Shown: piece after piece, positions 9,339-18,630 of the stretch | Layout: every line of letters starts with the position of its first letter | How positions within the stretch are numbered: the first letter of the stretch is position 1 | DNA from: Paracoccaceae bacterium | GTDB lineage: Bacteria > Pseudomonadota > Alphaproteobacteria > Rhodobacterales > Rhodobacteraceae | Assembly: GCA_002709405.1 (NCBI GenBank) | Contig: PAQV01000036.1 | Location: 1-38,339, forward strand | DNA length: 38,339 bases | Direction: 5' to 3' | The notes under the pieces: generated by a model | Databases searched by the model: none | The model's input: the letters and a program-made list of their open reading frames with translations, nothing else | Told to the model about the DNA's origin: nothing | Translations under genes and position numbers: made by a program

Positions 9339-10501
9339 CGGCCGCGTCCCCGCAGGATATCGCCGATCTCGCCCTGGGGCCGCGCCCGCGTGAAGGCCAG
9401 CAACATGCCCAGCGCAATCCCCCCGGCAATCAGCGACGACCCGCCATAGCTGACGAACGGCAGGGTCATGCCCTTGGCCGGCAACAGCCGCACGGCCACG
9501 CCCATGTTGATCATCGCCTGCACGCCGAACATCGCCGCCAGACCGGTGCCGGCCAGGCGGATGAACGGATCCCGCTCGCGCATCAGCCGGAACAGCGAGC
9601 GCACGACGATGATCGAGTAAAGCGCGATGATGATCAGCACCAGGATCAGCCCGTATTCCTCGGCCGCCACGGCAATGATGAAATCGGTATGCGCGTCGGG
9701 CAGAGACCACTTCACCTGGCCCTCGCCCACGCCGACCCCGAACAGCCCGCCCTCGCGGATCGCGTTGGTCGCATAGCCCAGCTGGGTGGTCGGATCGACA
9801 TCGGGGTTCAGGAACCCGTCGATCCGCCGAGCGAAGTGTTCAGAACTGGAATAGGCCAGCGTGCCCCCCAGCACCACCAGCACGGCCATGCCCACCAGCA
9901 GCAGCATCGGGGCGCCGGCCACGAAATACATCACCCCCCAGCCGAACAGCACCAGGCAGGCCTGGCCGAAATCGGGCTGCATCACCAGCAGGCCCACGAT
10001 GATCATGCACAGGATGAAGGAATACAGCTTCCCCGGAGGCCCGTTGATCTGCTGGCTCGCCGCCAGCAGCCAGGCCGCCACCACGACGAAGCCCGGTTTC
10101 AGAAATTCCGACGGCTGGACCGAGGCGAACCCCAGCGAGAACCAGCGCACCGCCCCCTTGCCGAAATCGGTGCCGAAGACCGGCAGCAGGGCCAGGGCGA
10201 CGAAGGCGGCCAGGAAGCCCAGCGTGCCCAGCCGGCGCACGACCGTCGGCGACAGCATCGAGGTCACGATCATCACGATCAGCGCCAGCCCGCCAAAGAA
10301 CGCCTGCCGCTGCACGTAGTGGAAGGGTTGGAAATTGTTCCGCTCGGCCAGCGGCACCGAGGCCGCCAGACCCAGCAACAGCCCGATCAGGAACAGGATC
10401 AGCACACAGCCGATCGACCATTTATCAAGGGTGCGCGCCCATTTGGGCAAGATCGGCTCGCTATCCCGCACGGGTAGCGCGCCATAGACCATCTCTGTCA
10501 T
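9335..10501 (-). CDS. ftsW: Septal peptidoglycan polymerase FtsW
   Basis: FtsW is the SEDS-family glycosyltransferase that polymerises lipid II at the septum with FtsI. The 388-residue protein has about ten membrane segments and the SEDS signatures: [21 protein letters not shown] in the middle, [28 protein letters not shown], and [19 protein letters not shown] near the C-terminus. The ATG at 10501 was chosen over one 18 codons upstream because the upstream extension is polar and unlike the family. The gene's upstream neighbour is divergent, so ftsW-murG-murC needs a promoter in 10502-10694. Confidence 0.95.
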   Translation of the reverse strand: MTEMVYGALPVRDSEPILPKWARTLDKWSIGCVLILFLIGLLLGLAASVPLAERNNFQPFHYVQRQAFFGGLALIVMIVTSMLSPTVVRRLGTLGFLAAFVALALLPVFGTDFGKGAVRWFSLGFASVQPSEFLKPGFVVVAAWLLAASQQINGPPGKLYSFILCMIIVGLLVMQPDFGQACLVLFGWGVMYFVAGAPMLLLVGMAVLVVLGGTLAYSSSEHFARRIDGFLNPDVDPTTQLGYATNAIREGGLFGVGVGEGQVKWSLPDAHTDFIIAVAAEEYGLILVLIIIALYSIIVVRSLFRLMRERDPFIRLAGTGLAAMFGVQAMINMGVAVRLLPAKGMTLPFVSYGGSSLIAGGIALGMLLAFTRARPQGEIGDILRGRGR

Positions 10502-10694
10502 GGAAAATCCGCCGCTCGTCTGCCTCTGCCGCCCCTTTTCGGGGTCTGGGGGCAAGAATAGCGCAGTTTCAGGGGTGAAGCTAGCCCAAGGCGCAGCTTT
10601 CCGCCCTCGGACGGCAACCCGCCGGCGACAAGATACGAATTTATCAACTTATGGTAAACTAAATTCGGAAATTCCATTTCGAAAAGAGAGAATC

Positions 10695-11738
10695 ATGTCG
10701 GATCCATTTAAAGAACTCGCCCAAAAGTATGTCGAAACAAAGATTTCCACCCCGGGCCTGAAGGTCGTCACCCTGGCGCAATGGGCCCTGGAATCAAATT
10801 TCGGCAAAAGCGCACTGGCCACGGATCACAAGAACTTCGGCGGCCTCAAGTTCCGCGCCCGCATAAACGAAAACCATCCCTATGCCACGCCGGTCGATTA
10901 CGAGGCCCATGACGGTCTGGACACCTATTGCGCCTTCGCCTCGCTTCAGGATTTCATCCTTGGCTATTGGGAATTCATAAACAACGGCGGCATCTATTCC
11001 GGCTGGGAAGACTTCGCCGATGATCCCTCGGGCTATATCGCCCACCTGCACGGCAACGGCTATGCCGGGGATCCCAAGTATGTCTCCAAGGTGATGAAGC
11101 TTGTCCCGACCATCAACGCCATGCTGGAAGACCTTGGCGCAACCGACACGCTGGCCGACAGTACCCCTATGCCGCGCAGCCTGTTCAAGCTGGCCATATT
11201 GATTGGTCACAACAAGAAAGCCCAGGGGGCCTTTTCCCAGCCGATGCAGATCAGCGAATGGAAATTTAACCAACGTATTTTCAAGAAGATTGATCAGCTT
11301 TCCCCGCAATACGAAATCGAACCCCGTCAGTTCTTTCGGGAACCCTCGTCGGGCTACTCGAAGGAGATCGCGGACGCCTATGCAAAGATTGACGCCTGGG
11401 GGCCCACCGCCATCCTGGAACTGCATTTCAATTCCGCAACGGGCAACCCATCGGGAACCGAGATGCTGTATTGGCCCGGCTCGGCCAAAGGCAAGCTCTT
11501 GGCCGACAAGGTGCGCGAGGCCATGCTGGATACGCTCAAATTGCCTGACCGCGGGTCCAAGGCGCGCGGCACCGGCAATGGCTCGACCTCGCTTCAGGCG
11601 TCTCAATTCCCGACCATCCTGACCGAACCCTTCTTCGGCAACACCCAACACGATTGCGACCGGGTAATGACGGTCGGGGACGAAGCCATCGCTCGGGCCT
11701 ACCTGATCGGCGCCCGCGACGCGATGGAGGATTTCTAA
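10695..11738 (+). CDS. Two-domain peptidoglycan hydrolase: glucosaminidase plus N-acetylmuramoyl-L-alanine amidase
   Basis: The 347-residue product has an N-terminal glucosaminidase domain (about 5-145, FlgJ/GH73-like) with the catalytic glutamate in AQWALESNFGKS (E33) and the KNFGGLKFR motif. The C-terminal half (about 163-347) is an Amidase_3 zinc amidase with likely ligands H172 (LIGHNKK), E188 (SEWKF) and H244 (LELHFNS) and catalytic E311 (LTEPFFGN). It could cleave both the glycan strand and the stem peptide. There is no signal peptide or membrane segment, so it may be a phage-type lysin, a contractile-system effector or a lysis-released enzyme. GAGAG lies just upstream of the ATG. The 70 bases before it are much more AT-rich than the surroundings. 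It is antisense inside the ftsW-murD gap, which suggests acquisition. Confidence 0.85.
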   Translation: MSDPFKELAQKYVETKISTPGLKVVTLAQWALESNFGKSALATDHKNFGGLKFRARINENHPYATPVDYEAHDGLDTYCAFASLQDFILGYWEFINNGGIYSGWEDFADDPSGYIAHLHGNGYAGDPKYVSKVMKLVPTINAMLEDLGATDTLADSTPMPRSLFKLAILIGHNKKAQGAFSQPMQISEWKFNQRIFKKIDQLSPQYEIEPRQFFREPSSGYSKEIADAYAKIDAWGPTAILELHFNSATGNPSGTEMLYWPGSAKGKLLADKVREAMLDTLKLPDRGSKARGTGNGSTSLQASQFPTILTEPFFGNTQHDCDRVMTVGDEAIARAYLIGARDAMEDF

Positions 11739-11751
11739 GCCATCAACCAAG

Positions 11752-11774
11752 GGCGCGCCCGGACATGGCGCGCC
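11752..11774 (+). terminator. Hairpin after the peptidoglycan hydrolase gene (weak terminator candidate)
   Basis: Two copies of GGCGCGCC (11752-11759 and 11767-11774) form an 8-bp stem with a 7-base loop, 13 bases after the hydrolase stop codon. Only a short TCTT follows, so it is at best a weak intrinsic terminator and could equally be a protein-binding or roadblock site. Confidence 0.35.
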
Positions 11775-11812
11775 TCTTGCATCCCGCCCGCGCTTGGGGC
11801 CAAGAAGCGCCC

Positions 11813-12997
11813 ATGCAGGTCGATACCCTCATCCTCGGCGCCGGCGCGGCCGGGCTTTTTGCGGCCGGTCCCATCGCGCGGGCCGGCAAGCGTGTGCTCG
11901 TCGTCGATCATGCCAAGGCACCGGGCGAGAAGATCCGGATCTCGGGCGGAGGGCGGTGCAATTTCACCAACATGCACGCCGATGCCTCGGCCTACCTGTC
12001 GGCCAACCCGCATTTCTGCAAATCGGCCCTGGCCCGCTATACCCAGTGGGATTTCATCGACCTGGTCGGCCGCCATGGCATCGCCTGGCATGAAAAGACC
12101 CTCGGCCAGCTGTTCTGCGATGACAGCGCCCGCCAGATCGTCGACATGCTGCTGGCCGAAATGGCCCCCGCGGATCTGTGGCTGAACACTGCCCTGCGTG
12201 ACCTGTCCCATGGGGAGAACGGCTTTACCGCCGCCCTGGACCGGGACGGCAAGCGGCAGGTGATCACCGCCCGCCACCTGGTCGTGGCCACCGGGGGCAA
12301 GTCGATCCCCAAGATGGGCGCGACCGGGCTGGCCTATGACATCGCCCGCCAGTTCGGCCTGCCGGTGACCGACACGCGGCCCGGCCTGGTGCCCTTCACC
12401 TTCCCCGACGGGCGGTTCAAACCGCTCGCCGGGGTCGCGCTGCCCGTGCGCCTGTCCAATGCGCGCACCAGCTTTGACGAGGCGCTGCTGTTCACCCACC
12501 GGGGCCTGTCGGGCCCGGCCGTGCTGCAGCTGTCGTCCTACTGGCACGAGGGCGAGCCGGTGTCCGTCAACCTGCTGCCCGACCGCGATGCGCTGGACTG
12601 GCTGCGGGCCGAGCGCCAGTCCGCCGGCCGCCGCCAGCTGGGCACGGTGCTGGCCCAGGCCCTGCCCGCCCGTCTTGTCCCCGCGCTGGACCTGCCCACC
12701 GACAGCCGGCTGGCGGACCTGTCCGATACGACCCTGGCGGCATTGCTGCCCGGCCTCACCGACTGGCGGCTGACCCCCGCCGGGACCGAGGGCTACCGCA
12801 CGGCCGAGGTCACTCTGGGCGGCATCGACACCGATGCCCTGTCGTCGAAGACCATGGCGGCCAAGTCCCTGCCCGACCTCTTCTTTATCGGGGAAGCCGT
12901 CGACGTCACCGGCTGGCTGGGCGGATACAACTTCCAGTGGGCGTGGTCCTCGGCCCATGCGGCTGGAACGGCCCTGGCATCGCGCCCGGGGCCGTGA
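11813..12997 (+). CDS. HI0933/YhiN family NAD(P)/FAD-dependent flavoprotein
   Basis: The 394-residue product opens with a dinucleotide-binding motif (TLILGAGAAGLFAAGPIARAGKRVLVVDHA) and carries the family signatures ISGGGRCNFTN (about 43-53), VVATGGKSIPKMGATGLAYDIA and a C-terminal FIGEAVDVTGWLGGYNFQWAWSSAHAAG. It is a cytoplasmic flavoprotein of the HI0933 group, whose substrate is not established. The ATG at 11813 starts exactly at the Rossmann motif; an ATG 16 codons earlier is possible but adds only a polar tail. It follows the hydrolase gene in the same direction, with a hairpin between, so co-transcription is uncertain. Confidence 0.9.
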   Translation: MQVDTLILGAGAAGLFAAGPIARAGKRVLVVDHAKAPGEKIRISGGGRCNFTNMHADASAYLSANPHFCKSALARYTQWDFIDLVGRHGIAWHEKTLGQLFCDDSARQIVDMLLAEMAPADLWLNTALRDLSHGENGFTAALDRDGKRQVITARHLVVATGGKSIPKMGATGLAYDIARQFGLPVTDTRPGLVPFTFPDGRFKPLAGVALPVRLSNARTSFDEALLFTHRGLSGPAVLQLSSYWHEGEPVSVNLLPDRDALDWLRAERQSAGRRQLGTVLAQALPARLVPALDLPTDSRLADLSDTTLAALLPGLTDWRLTPAGTEGYRTAEVTLGGIDTDALSSKTMAAKSLPDLFFIGEAVDVTGWLGGYNFQWAWSSAHAAGTALASRPGP

Positions 12998-13184
12998 CTT
13001 CGGGCGCCTCAGCCCATAATTGCAGCGATCACCGTATGAATCGGGTGTTTCCCGGCCACCACGGGCGGGCCGCGCGCCTAGGCGCTTGATCCACCTGCCC
13101 GATTTGGCACCCTGATCCACAGGGACGCGCCGGAGGAGGGCCGCCGGGCCACCAGGGACCGGCAACCGGCGCAGGGAGTGTGCG

Positions 13185-13778
13185 ATGGTTCTGACCGGCT
13201 TCCTCGTGACCTTTGCCGGCGTGATCGCCGGGATCGCCTTCGCCGTCTGGCGCTCTGGCCAGGTCAGCCTGCGCAACCCGCAGCCCGGATCCTCCATCGA
13301 CGGCACCTGGAGAACCGACTTCGACATCGGCTCGGAAAATGCCTCGGGCCCGCTGCGCGCTCGGATCGCCCGGAAAGGCCTGTTCGCCCTCAGCCGCAGC
13401 GAAGCCGTCTACTACACCCGCGTCGTCGACGACACCGGCGCCCCGCTTGATTCGACCAGCACCTACAAGGTGACCGGCACCAGGATGCCCTGCGACTGGT
13501 GGTCGATCACCCTGTACAACCAGGACGACCACCTTGCCGCCAACCACGACAACGCCGCCTCGATCAACCTCGACCGGCTGATCGGCTCGCCCGAGCACTG
13601 GACGGCCATCGTCGGCCCCACCCGCCCGGCCGAGCCCACCAACTGGATTTCGACCGCCGGGACGACCTCGTTCGACCTGACCTTGCGGCTTTATCAACCG
13701 GACCTCGACGCCCTGACCTCGGGCAAGGTGACCGGCTTTCCCACCGTCGAACGCCTGCCCGTCCAGACAGGAGCCTGA
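13185..13778 (+). CDS. DUF1214 domain protein, membrane-anchored
   Basis: This 197-residue protein has one N-terminal membrane segment (about 4-22) and then a periplasmic domain that fits DUF1214, with WWSITLYNQDDHLAANHDN near 105-125 and TLRLYQPDLD near the end. DUF1214 is usually found C-terminal to DUF1254 in one longer polypeptide; here the two are separate adjacent genes in the reverse order. Role unknown. It is followed after four bases by the DUF1254 gene and converges on murD. The 187 bases before it have no clear gene. Confidence 0.8.
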   Translation: MVLTGFLVTFAGVIAGIAFAVWRSGQVSLRNPQPGSSIDGTWRTDFDIGSENASGPLRARIARKGLFALSRSEAVYYTRVVDDTGAPLDSTSTYKVTGTRMPCDWWSITLYNQDDHLAANHDNAASINLDRLIGSPEHWTAIVGPTRPAEPTNWISTAGTTSFDLTLRLYQPDLDALTSGKVTGFPTVERLPVQTGA

Positions 13779-13782
13779 GCCC

Positions 13783-14307
13783 ATGACCGCCCTGCTCTAT
13801 CTTTGCCTGTTCGCCGTCGGCCTTGGTGCCGGTTGGGTCATCGGCATCCAGATGCTGCCCCGCGTGATCATGAAGGTCGTGCTGCAGCGCGTCGACAAGA
13901 CCGCGGGCGGCCCCAACCGGATGGAACATCGCGGCCCCGCCGATCCGCACCGCCCGACCATCGTCCGCCAATCGCCCGACCTGCTGTATTCCGCCTGCGC
14001 CTTCGACCTGGACGCGGGCGCCGTGCAGGTCGAGGTCGGGCCGACCGAGGGCTACCTCTCGGTCGCCTTCTTCGACCGGGCGACGAACAACTTCCGCACC
14101 CTGACACCCAAGGACCTGGCCGCCACCAACGGCCCCGTCACCCTGGTCAGCGCCAGGCACACCGCCCCGCCCGACACCGGCGTCGTGGTGCAAAGCCCGA
14201 CCCAACGGGGCATCATCCTGATCCGCCGCCGCATTTCGACCGACGAAAGCCTGGCCCGCATGCTCAAGGCCCAGACCGGAGACCACTGCCAGGTCATCGC
14301 CGGCTGA
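13783..14307 (+). CDS. DUF1254 domain protein, membrane-anchored
   Basis: The 174-residue product has an N-terminal hydrophobic segment (about 3-22) and a DUF1254-like domain marked by RQSPDLLYSACAFDLDAGAVQVEVG and GYLSVAFFDRATNNF (about 63-105). It starts four bases after the DUF1214 gene and ends four bases from the murD stop on the opposite strand, so transcription collides there. Together with its neighbour it rebuilds the domain content of a normal DUF1254-DUF1214 protein. Both probably face the periplasm as a complex; the function is unknown. Confidence 0.8.
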   Translation: MTALLYLCLFAVGLGAGWVIGIQMLPRVIMKVVLQRVDKTAGGPNRMEHRGPADPHRPTIVRQSPDLLYSACAFDLDAGAVQVEVGPTEGYLSVAFFDRATNNFRTLTPKDLAATNGPVTLVSARHTAPPDTGVVVQSPTQRGIILIRRRISTDESLARMLKAQTGDHCQVIAG

Positions 14308-14311
14308 CCGG

Positions 14312-15715
14312 TCAGCCGGCCGCCAGCCGCCGTTCCACCTCGGCCACGAAATCCAGGCCGCGCTGCTCGAAATTGTCGTATTGGTCGAAGGACGCCGCCG
14401 CCGGAGCCAGCAACACCGTGTCGCCCGGCTCTGCCTCGGCCATCGCCCGGGACACCGCATTGGCCATCGTCGTGCAGACCTCGGCCTCGACATCCAGCTG
14501 GATCGCGAAATTCGCCGCCTCGCGCCCGATGACATAGGCCTTGGCCACCGCCCCCGTCTCACCCGCCAGCCCGTCCAGCCCGCCTTCCTTCTCCAGCCCG
14601 CCGCAGATCCACCGGATCCGCTTGAACGCGCTCAGCGCCCGCCGGGCCGCATCCACGTTGGTCGCCTTGCTGTCGTTGACGTAAACGACCCCCCCGGCCT
14701 CGGCCACCCGCTGGGACCGGTGCGGCAGACCCGGATACGAATGCAGCGCCCCCTCGATCACCCGCGGCGCCAGGCCCAGCGCCCGGGCCACCGCATAGGC
14801 CGCGCAGGCGTTCTGGTGGTTGTGCGCCCCGGGCAGCCCCGCCACCTCGCGCAGGTCGATCGAGGCGACCTGCCGCGCCTTGCGCCATTCGCTCAGGAAC
14901 CCCTTGCGCGCAAAGACCGACCAGCCCGGCCCGCTCAGCTTGGTCCCCGAGGACACCCGGATCACCCGGTCATCCCCCGGCCCCTCGGCCAGTTGCCCGG
15001 CCAGGAACAGGCCCTCGTCCTCGTCCACCCCGATCACCGCCCGGTCCGGCCCGCCTTCGGCGAACAGCCGGCGCTTGGCCGCGAAATAGCCCCCCAGCCC
15101 GCCATGGCGGTCCAGGTGATCGGGCGACAGGTTGGTAAACACGGCAATATCCGGGGTCAGCGCCCGGGCCAGGTCGGTCTGGTAGGACGACAGTTCCAGC
15201 ACCACCACCTCGCCATCATGCGGAGGCTCGATATCCAGCACCCCCCGCCCGATATTGCCCGCCAGCTGGGCCGGGCGGCCGGCCGCCTCCAGGATGTGGT
15301 GGATCAGGGCCGAGGTCGTCGACTTGCCGTTCGACCCCGTCACCGCCACCACCCGGGGCGGGGTGTCGAACTCGTCCCAGCCGGCGCTGGCGAAGGACCG
15401 GAAGAACAGGCCGATGTCGTTGTCCACGGGCACCCCCGCCTGCAACGCGGCCCGGATCACCGGGTTGGGCGCGGGATAGAGATGCGGAATGCCGGGCGAT
15501 ACGATCAACGAGGCCACGCCCTCGAAGGCCTCTGCCCGTTTCAGATCGCGGGTCTCGAACCCCTCGCCCTCGGCGGCCTCGCGCGCGGCGGGGTTGTCGT
15601 CCCAGCAGATGGCCACGCCCCCGCCCTCGCGGATCGCCCGAGCCGCCGTCAGCCCGGACCGGCCCAGCCCCAGAATGGCCAATGTCTGCCCCTCGACGCC
15701 CTGAACCGGTATCAT
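14312..15715 (-). CDS. murD: UDP-N-acetylmuramoylalanine--D-glutamate ligase MurD
   Basis: MurD adds D-Glu to UDP-MurNAc-L-Ala in the cytoplasm. The 467-residue product shows the N-terminal uracil-binding region ([16 protein letters not shown]), the ATP P-loop [11 protein letters not shown] (126-136), [24 protein letters not shown] with the Mur ligase LDRH segment, and the C-terminal [22 protein letters not shown] lies upstream of the ATG. It is flanked by inserted genes on both sides, so it may be transcribed from its own promoter in 15716-15999, a 284-base gap where I see no gene. Confidence 0.97.
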   Translation of the reverse strand: MIPVQGVEGQTLAILGLGRSGLTAARAIREGGGVAICWDDNPAAREAAEGEGFETRDLKRAEAFEGVASLIVSPGIPHLYPAPNPVIRAALQAGVPVDNDIGLFFRSFASAGWDEFDTPPRVVAVTGSNGKSTTSALIHHILEAAGRPAQLAGNIGRGVLDIEPPHDGEVVVLELSSYQTDLARALTPDIAVFTNLSPDHLDRHGGLGGYFAAKRRLFAEGGPDRAVIGVDEDEGLFLAGQLAEGPGDDRVIRVSSGTKLSGPGWSVFARKGFLSEWRKARQVASIDLREVAGLPGAHNHQNACAAYAVARALGLAPRVIEGALHSYPGLPHRSQRVAEAGGVVYVNDSKATNVDAARRALSAFKRIRWICGGLEKEGGLDGLAGETGAVAKAYVIGREAANFAIQLDVEAEVCTTMANAVSRAMAEAEPGDTVLLAPAAASFDQYDNFEQRGLDFVAEVERRLAAG

Positions 15716-15999
15716 GTTCGTGCCCTTTCGCTGCCTGTCCCGCCAGCGCTAGCGCAATCCCGGCGGCAAGGCCAGAGCACCCCCGGCCAACGCCCTGCCC
15801 TCTCCGGAAAACGGCGCGGAACAAGGCCGAAGGCCGCCGCGCATCGCCGGGCCGCCCCCACGGCACGGCGATTTGGGTGCCGCAAGCACGACGTTCAAAA
15901 CAGGGGATGTGTTTGGCTGCCATCAAGTGCTTGCGTTCAAAGGCCGGCTCGCCGCACCGCGGCCCGCCGATGCGCGGCTCCGCACCAGCTTCCCCCCGT

Positions 16000-16587
16000 T
16001 TACGCCAGCTTGAAGAACTTCCCGATGGCCTTGCGGATCTGATCCGGGCTCAGGGGCGTCTTCTTCCGGGCCGACAGGTTCTTGGCCGCCTTGGCCCCGG
16101 CCTTCTTGTCGGCCATGAACATCACGACCGTTTCCAGCAACAGGCTGTCATCGTCCATCTTCATCTGGTCCTTCAGGCCCTTCGGGATCCGGATCGCCTT
16201 GTACAGCGCCTTCTGGTGGAACTCCTTGAACGCCGGAGACTTGTAGAAATCCGCCTCGAAGTTGACCTCCATCAGCTTGTTGATCGACTTCCGGCTGTCG
16301 GCATAGACCTTCTTCCATTCGTTGGACTTCCACGCCTCGGCCTCGGCCAGCTCTTTTGCCTTCAACTTGATCTTCGAGTCGACGTTGATCGCATACTTGC
16401 CCTTGTCGTCGAAATAGACCGGGTACTGCGTGCGCGGGTCGATCTTCTTGGCCGTCGTGTCCAGGAACATCCAGTTTTCATCCGCCGCCCGTTTCTTCAG
16501 GAACACCCGGTACATGAAACCCAGGTCCTTGTTCTTCAGCAAACGCTCGTCAGCTGGGGGGTAGGTGATGTTGTCAATCTTGGGCAT
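16000..16587 (-). CDS. Unknown Lys-rich 195-residue protein
   Basis: I do not recognise this family. The product is 195 residues, highly charged and Lys-rich, with no signal peptide or membrane segment. It starts MPKIDNITYPPADERLLKNKD and has aromatic-rich strands (FMYRVFLKKR, NWMFLDTTAKKID, YPVYFDDKGKYAINVDSKIKLKAKELAEAEAW) followed by helices. AGGAG lies 7-8 bases before the ATG, so it is probably expressed. It sits between dedA and murD in the cluster direction but with 354 and 284 bases on either side, so it is likely its own unit. Its size and Lys bias recall the DUF922-like gene at 28340 and the LysM-peptidase at 701, suggesting a similar source; this is inference. Confidence 0.8.
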   Translation of the reverse strand: MPKIDNITYPPADERLLKNKDLGFMYRVFLKKRAADENWMFLDTTAKKIDPRTQYPVYFDDKGKYAINVDSKIKLKAKELAEAEAWKSNEWKKVYADSRKSINKLMEVNFEADFYKSPAFKEFHQKALYKAIRIPKGLKDQMKMDDDSLLLETVVMFMADKKAGAKAAKNLSARKKTPLSPDQIRKAIGKFFKLA

Positions 16588-16810
16588 TGTCCGTCTCCTG
16601 ATCCGGTAGCAAAGTCGCGACCATCGCGTCTTTCCTTTCCGTCGCGTCAGGATGGGAAACGGTTCAAAAAATTACGCGCGTGCTCAGATGCTTGGGGACC
16701 CGTCGGCCCTTAACAAGCCCACCCGGAACACAGCCCTCACCCGCGGCCCCGCCCCGCCCTCACGGCCCGAGCAGGGCAGCCTTCGACGCCCACCGTCGAA
16801 GCGCACCATC

Positions 16811-16850
16811 AAATCCCGGTGCAAAACCCTAAATCCCGGCGCCAAACCCT
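16811..16850. repeat. Two tandem 20-base repeats
   Basis: AAATCCCGGTGCAAAACCCT (16811-16830) is followed directly by AAATCCCGGCGCCAAACCCT (16831-16850), 18 of 20 bases identical. The pair lies upstream of the Lys-rich gene and 92 bases downstream of the dedA-like gene. A repeated protein-binding site is possible. Confidence 0.7.
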
Positions 16851-16903
16851 AACGAATGGTAAATTCGCCTCTGCAACCCATTGATTTCATTGGGGTGGCC
16901 TGA

Positions 16904-16921
16904 TGTCCCACGCGTGGGACA
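16904..16921. promoter_or_regulatory. 18-base perfect palindrome downstream of the dedA-like gene
   Basis: TGTCCCACG followed by CGTGGGACA is a perfect 9+9 palindrome at 16904-16921, 20 bases after the dedA-like stop codon. There is no T-run on either side, so it is not an intrinsic terminator. It may be an operator or a transcription-stop stem. Confidence 0.55.
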
Positions 16922-16941
16922 CCCCGAACCGGACCGGGTTC

Positions 16942-17514
16942 TCAATCCCCCGCCGGCGGCCCCCGCCGCCGCCGCAGGATCCACCAGATCCCCCCCGCCA
17001 CGGCCACGAAAGCCAGCACGGCCAGGGCCACGTGAAGCTCCAGTTTCAGCCGGCCGAAAAGCTGCTCGATCGCGGTGCCCACGAAAAAACCCAGCCCCAC
17101 GAACAGGTGGGCCCAGACCAGAACCGCCAGCGCATCCAAGGCCGCATAGCGGGCCCAAGACACCGGCGTGGCCCCGATCAGAAGCGGGGCGATCGTCTTC
17201 AATCCGTAGACGAAGCGGAAGCCCAGGATCGCCTTGGTCTGATGTCGGTGAACCCGGTCCCTCACCGGGGCGACACGCGGGTGGGCCAGCACCTTCTGAA
17301 CCCATCCCGTCCGCCCCCCGAAGCGCCCCAGGGCGAAGGTCACGTTGTCGGTCAGGATCGCCCCGCAGGCCGCCGCCAGGGCCGCGGCCTCGAAGTGGAA
17401 CAGGTGGCGGTGGGCGAAGATGCCGGACAGGAAGGCCACGCCCTCGCCCTCCAGCGCCGTCCCGATGACGACCCCCGGCAGGCCCAGGGTCTGCACGATC
17501 TGTTCAAGAGACAC
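16942..17514 (-). CDS. DedA/SNARE-associated family membrane protein, GTG start
   Basis: The 190-residue product fits the DedA (VTT) superfamily, members of which flip phospholipids or the undecaprenyl carrier across the inner membrane. Visible are an N-terminal GLPGVVIGTALEGEGVAFLSG segment, a reentrant-like GAILTDNVTFALGRFGGR, FGFRFVYGLKTIAPLLIGATPVSWARYAALDALAVLVW and a C-terminal membrane helix (about 163-180) with a basic tail. It begins 22 bases after mraY, so it is very likely co-transcribed with it. This is notable because MraY uses undecaprenyl phosphate, but substrate cannot be told from sequence. Confidence 0.88.
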   Translation of the reverse strand: MSLEQIVQTLGLPGVVIGTALEGEGVAFLSGIFAHRHLFHFEAAALAAACGAILTDNVTFALGRFGGRTGWVQKVLAHPRVAPVRDRVHRHQTKAILGFRFVYGLKTIAPLLIGATPVSWARYAALDALAVLVWAHLFVGLGFFVGTAIEQLFGRLKLELHVALAVLAFVAVAGGIWWILRRRRGPPAGD

Positions 17515-17536
17515 CCGCCCCGGCCCGCCCGTCGCC

Positions 17537-18619
<1,083 letters not shown>

Positions 18620-18630
18620 TCTCGCCAGTC

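Larger units (their letters stand above)
16588..16941. other. Intergenic region with tandem repeat and palindrome
   Basis: No credible gene is seen in these 354 bases. A 66-codon frame on the plus strand has no start signal and a random composition. The region holds two copies of a 20-base direct repeat (16811-16850) and an 18-base perfect palindrome (16904-16921), and it probably carries the promoter of the Lys-rich gene on the minus strand. Confidence 0.6.

Noticed and set aside
9339-9710. N-terminal extension of murG to an upstream ATG
   Set aside because: It overlaps ftsW out of frame and has no MurG sequence; the GTG at 9338 starts directly before the glycine-rich loop.
16652-16852. Small 66-codon plus-strand frame between the Lys-rich gene and dedA
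   Set aside because: No ribosome-binding site, contains the tandem repeat, and has no recognisable sequence pattern.
16904-16921. Palindrome as an intrinsic terminator of the dedA-like gene
   Set aside because: No T-run follows on either strand; kept only as a possible protein-binding site.
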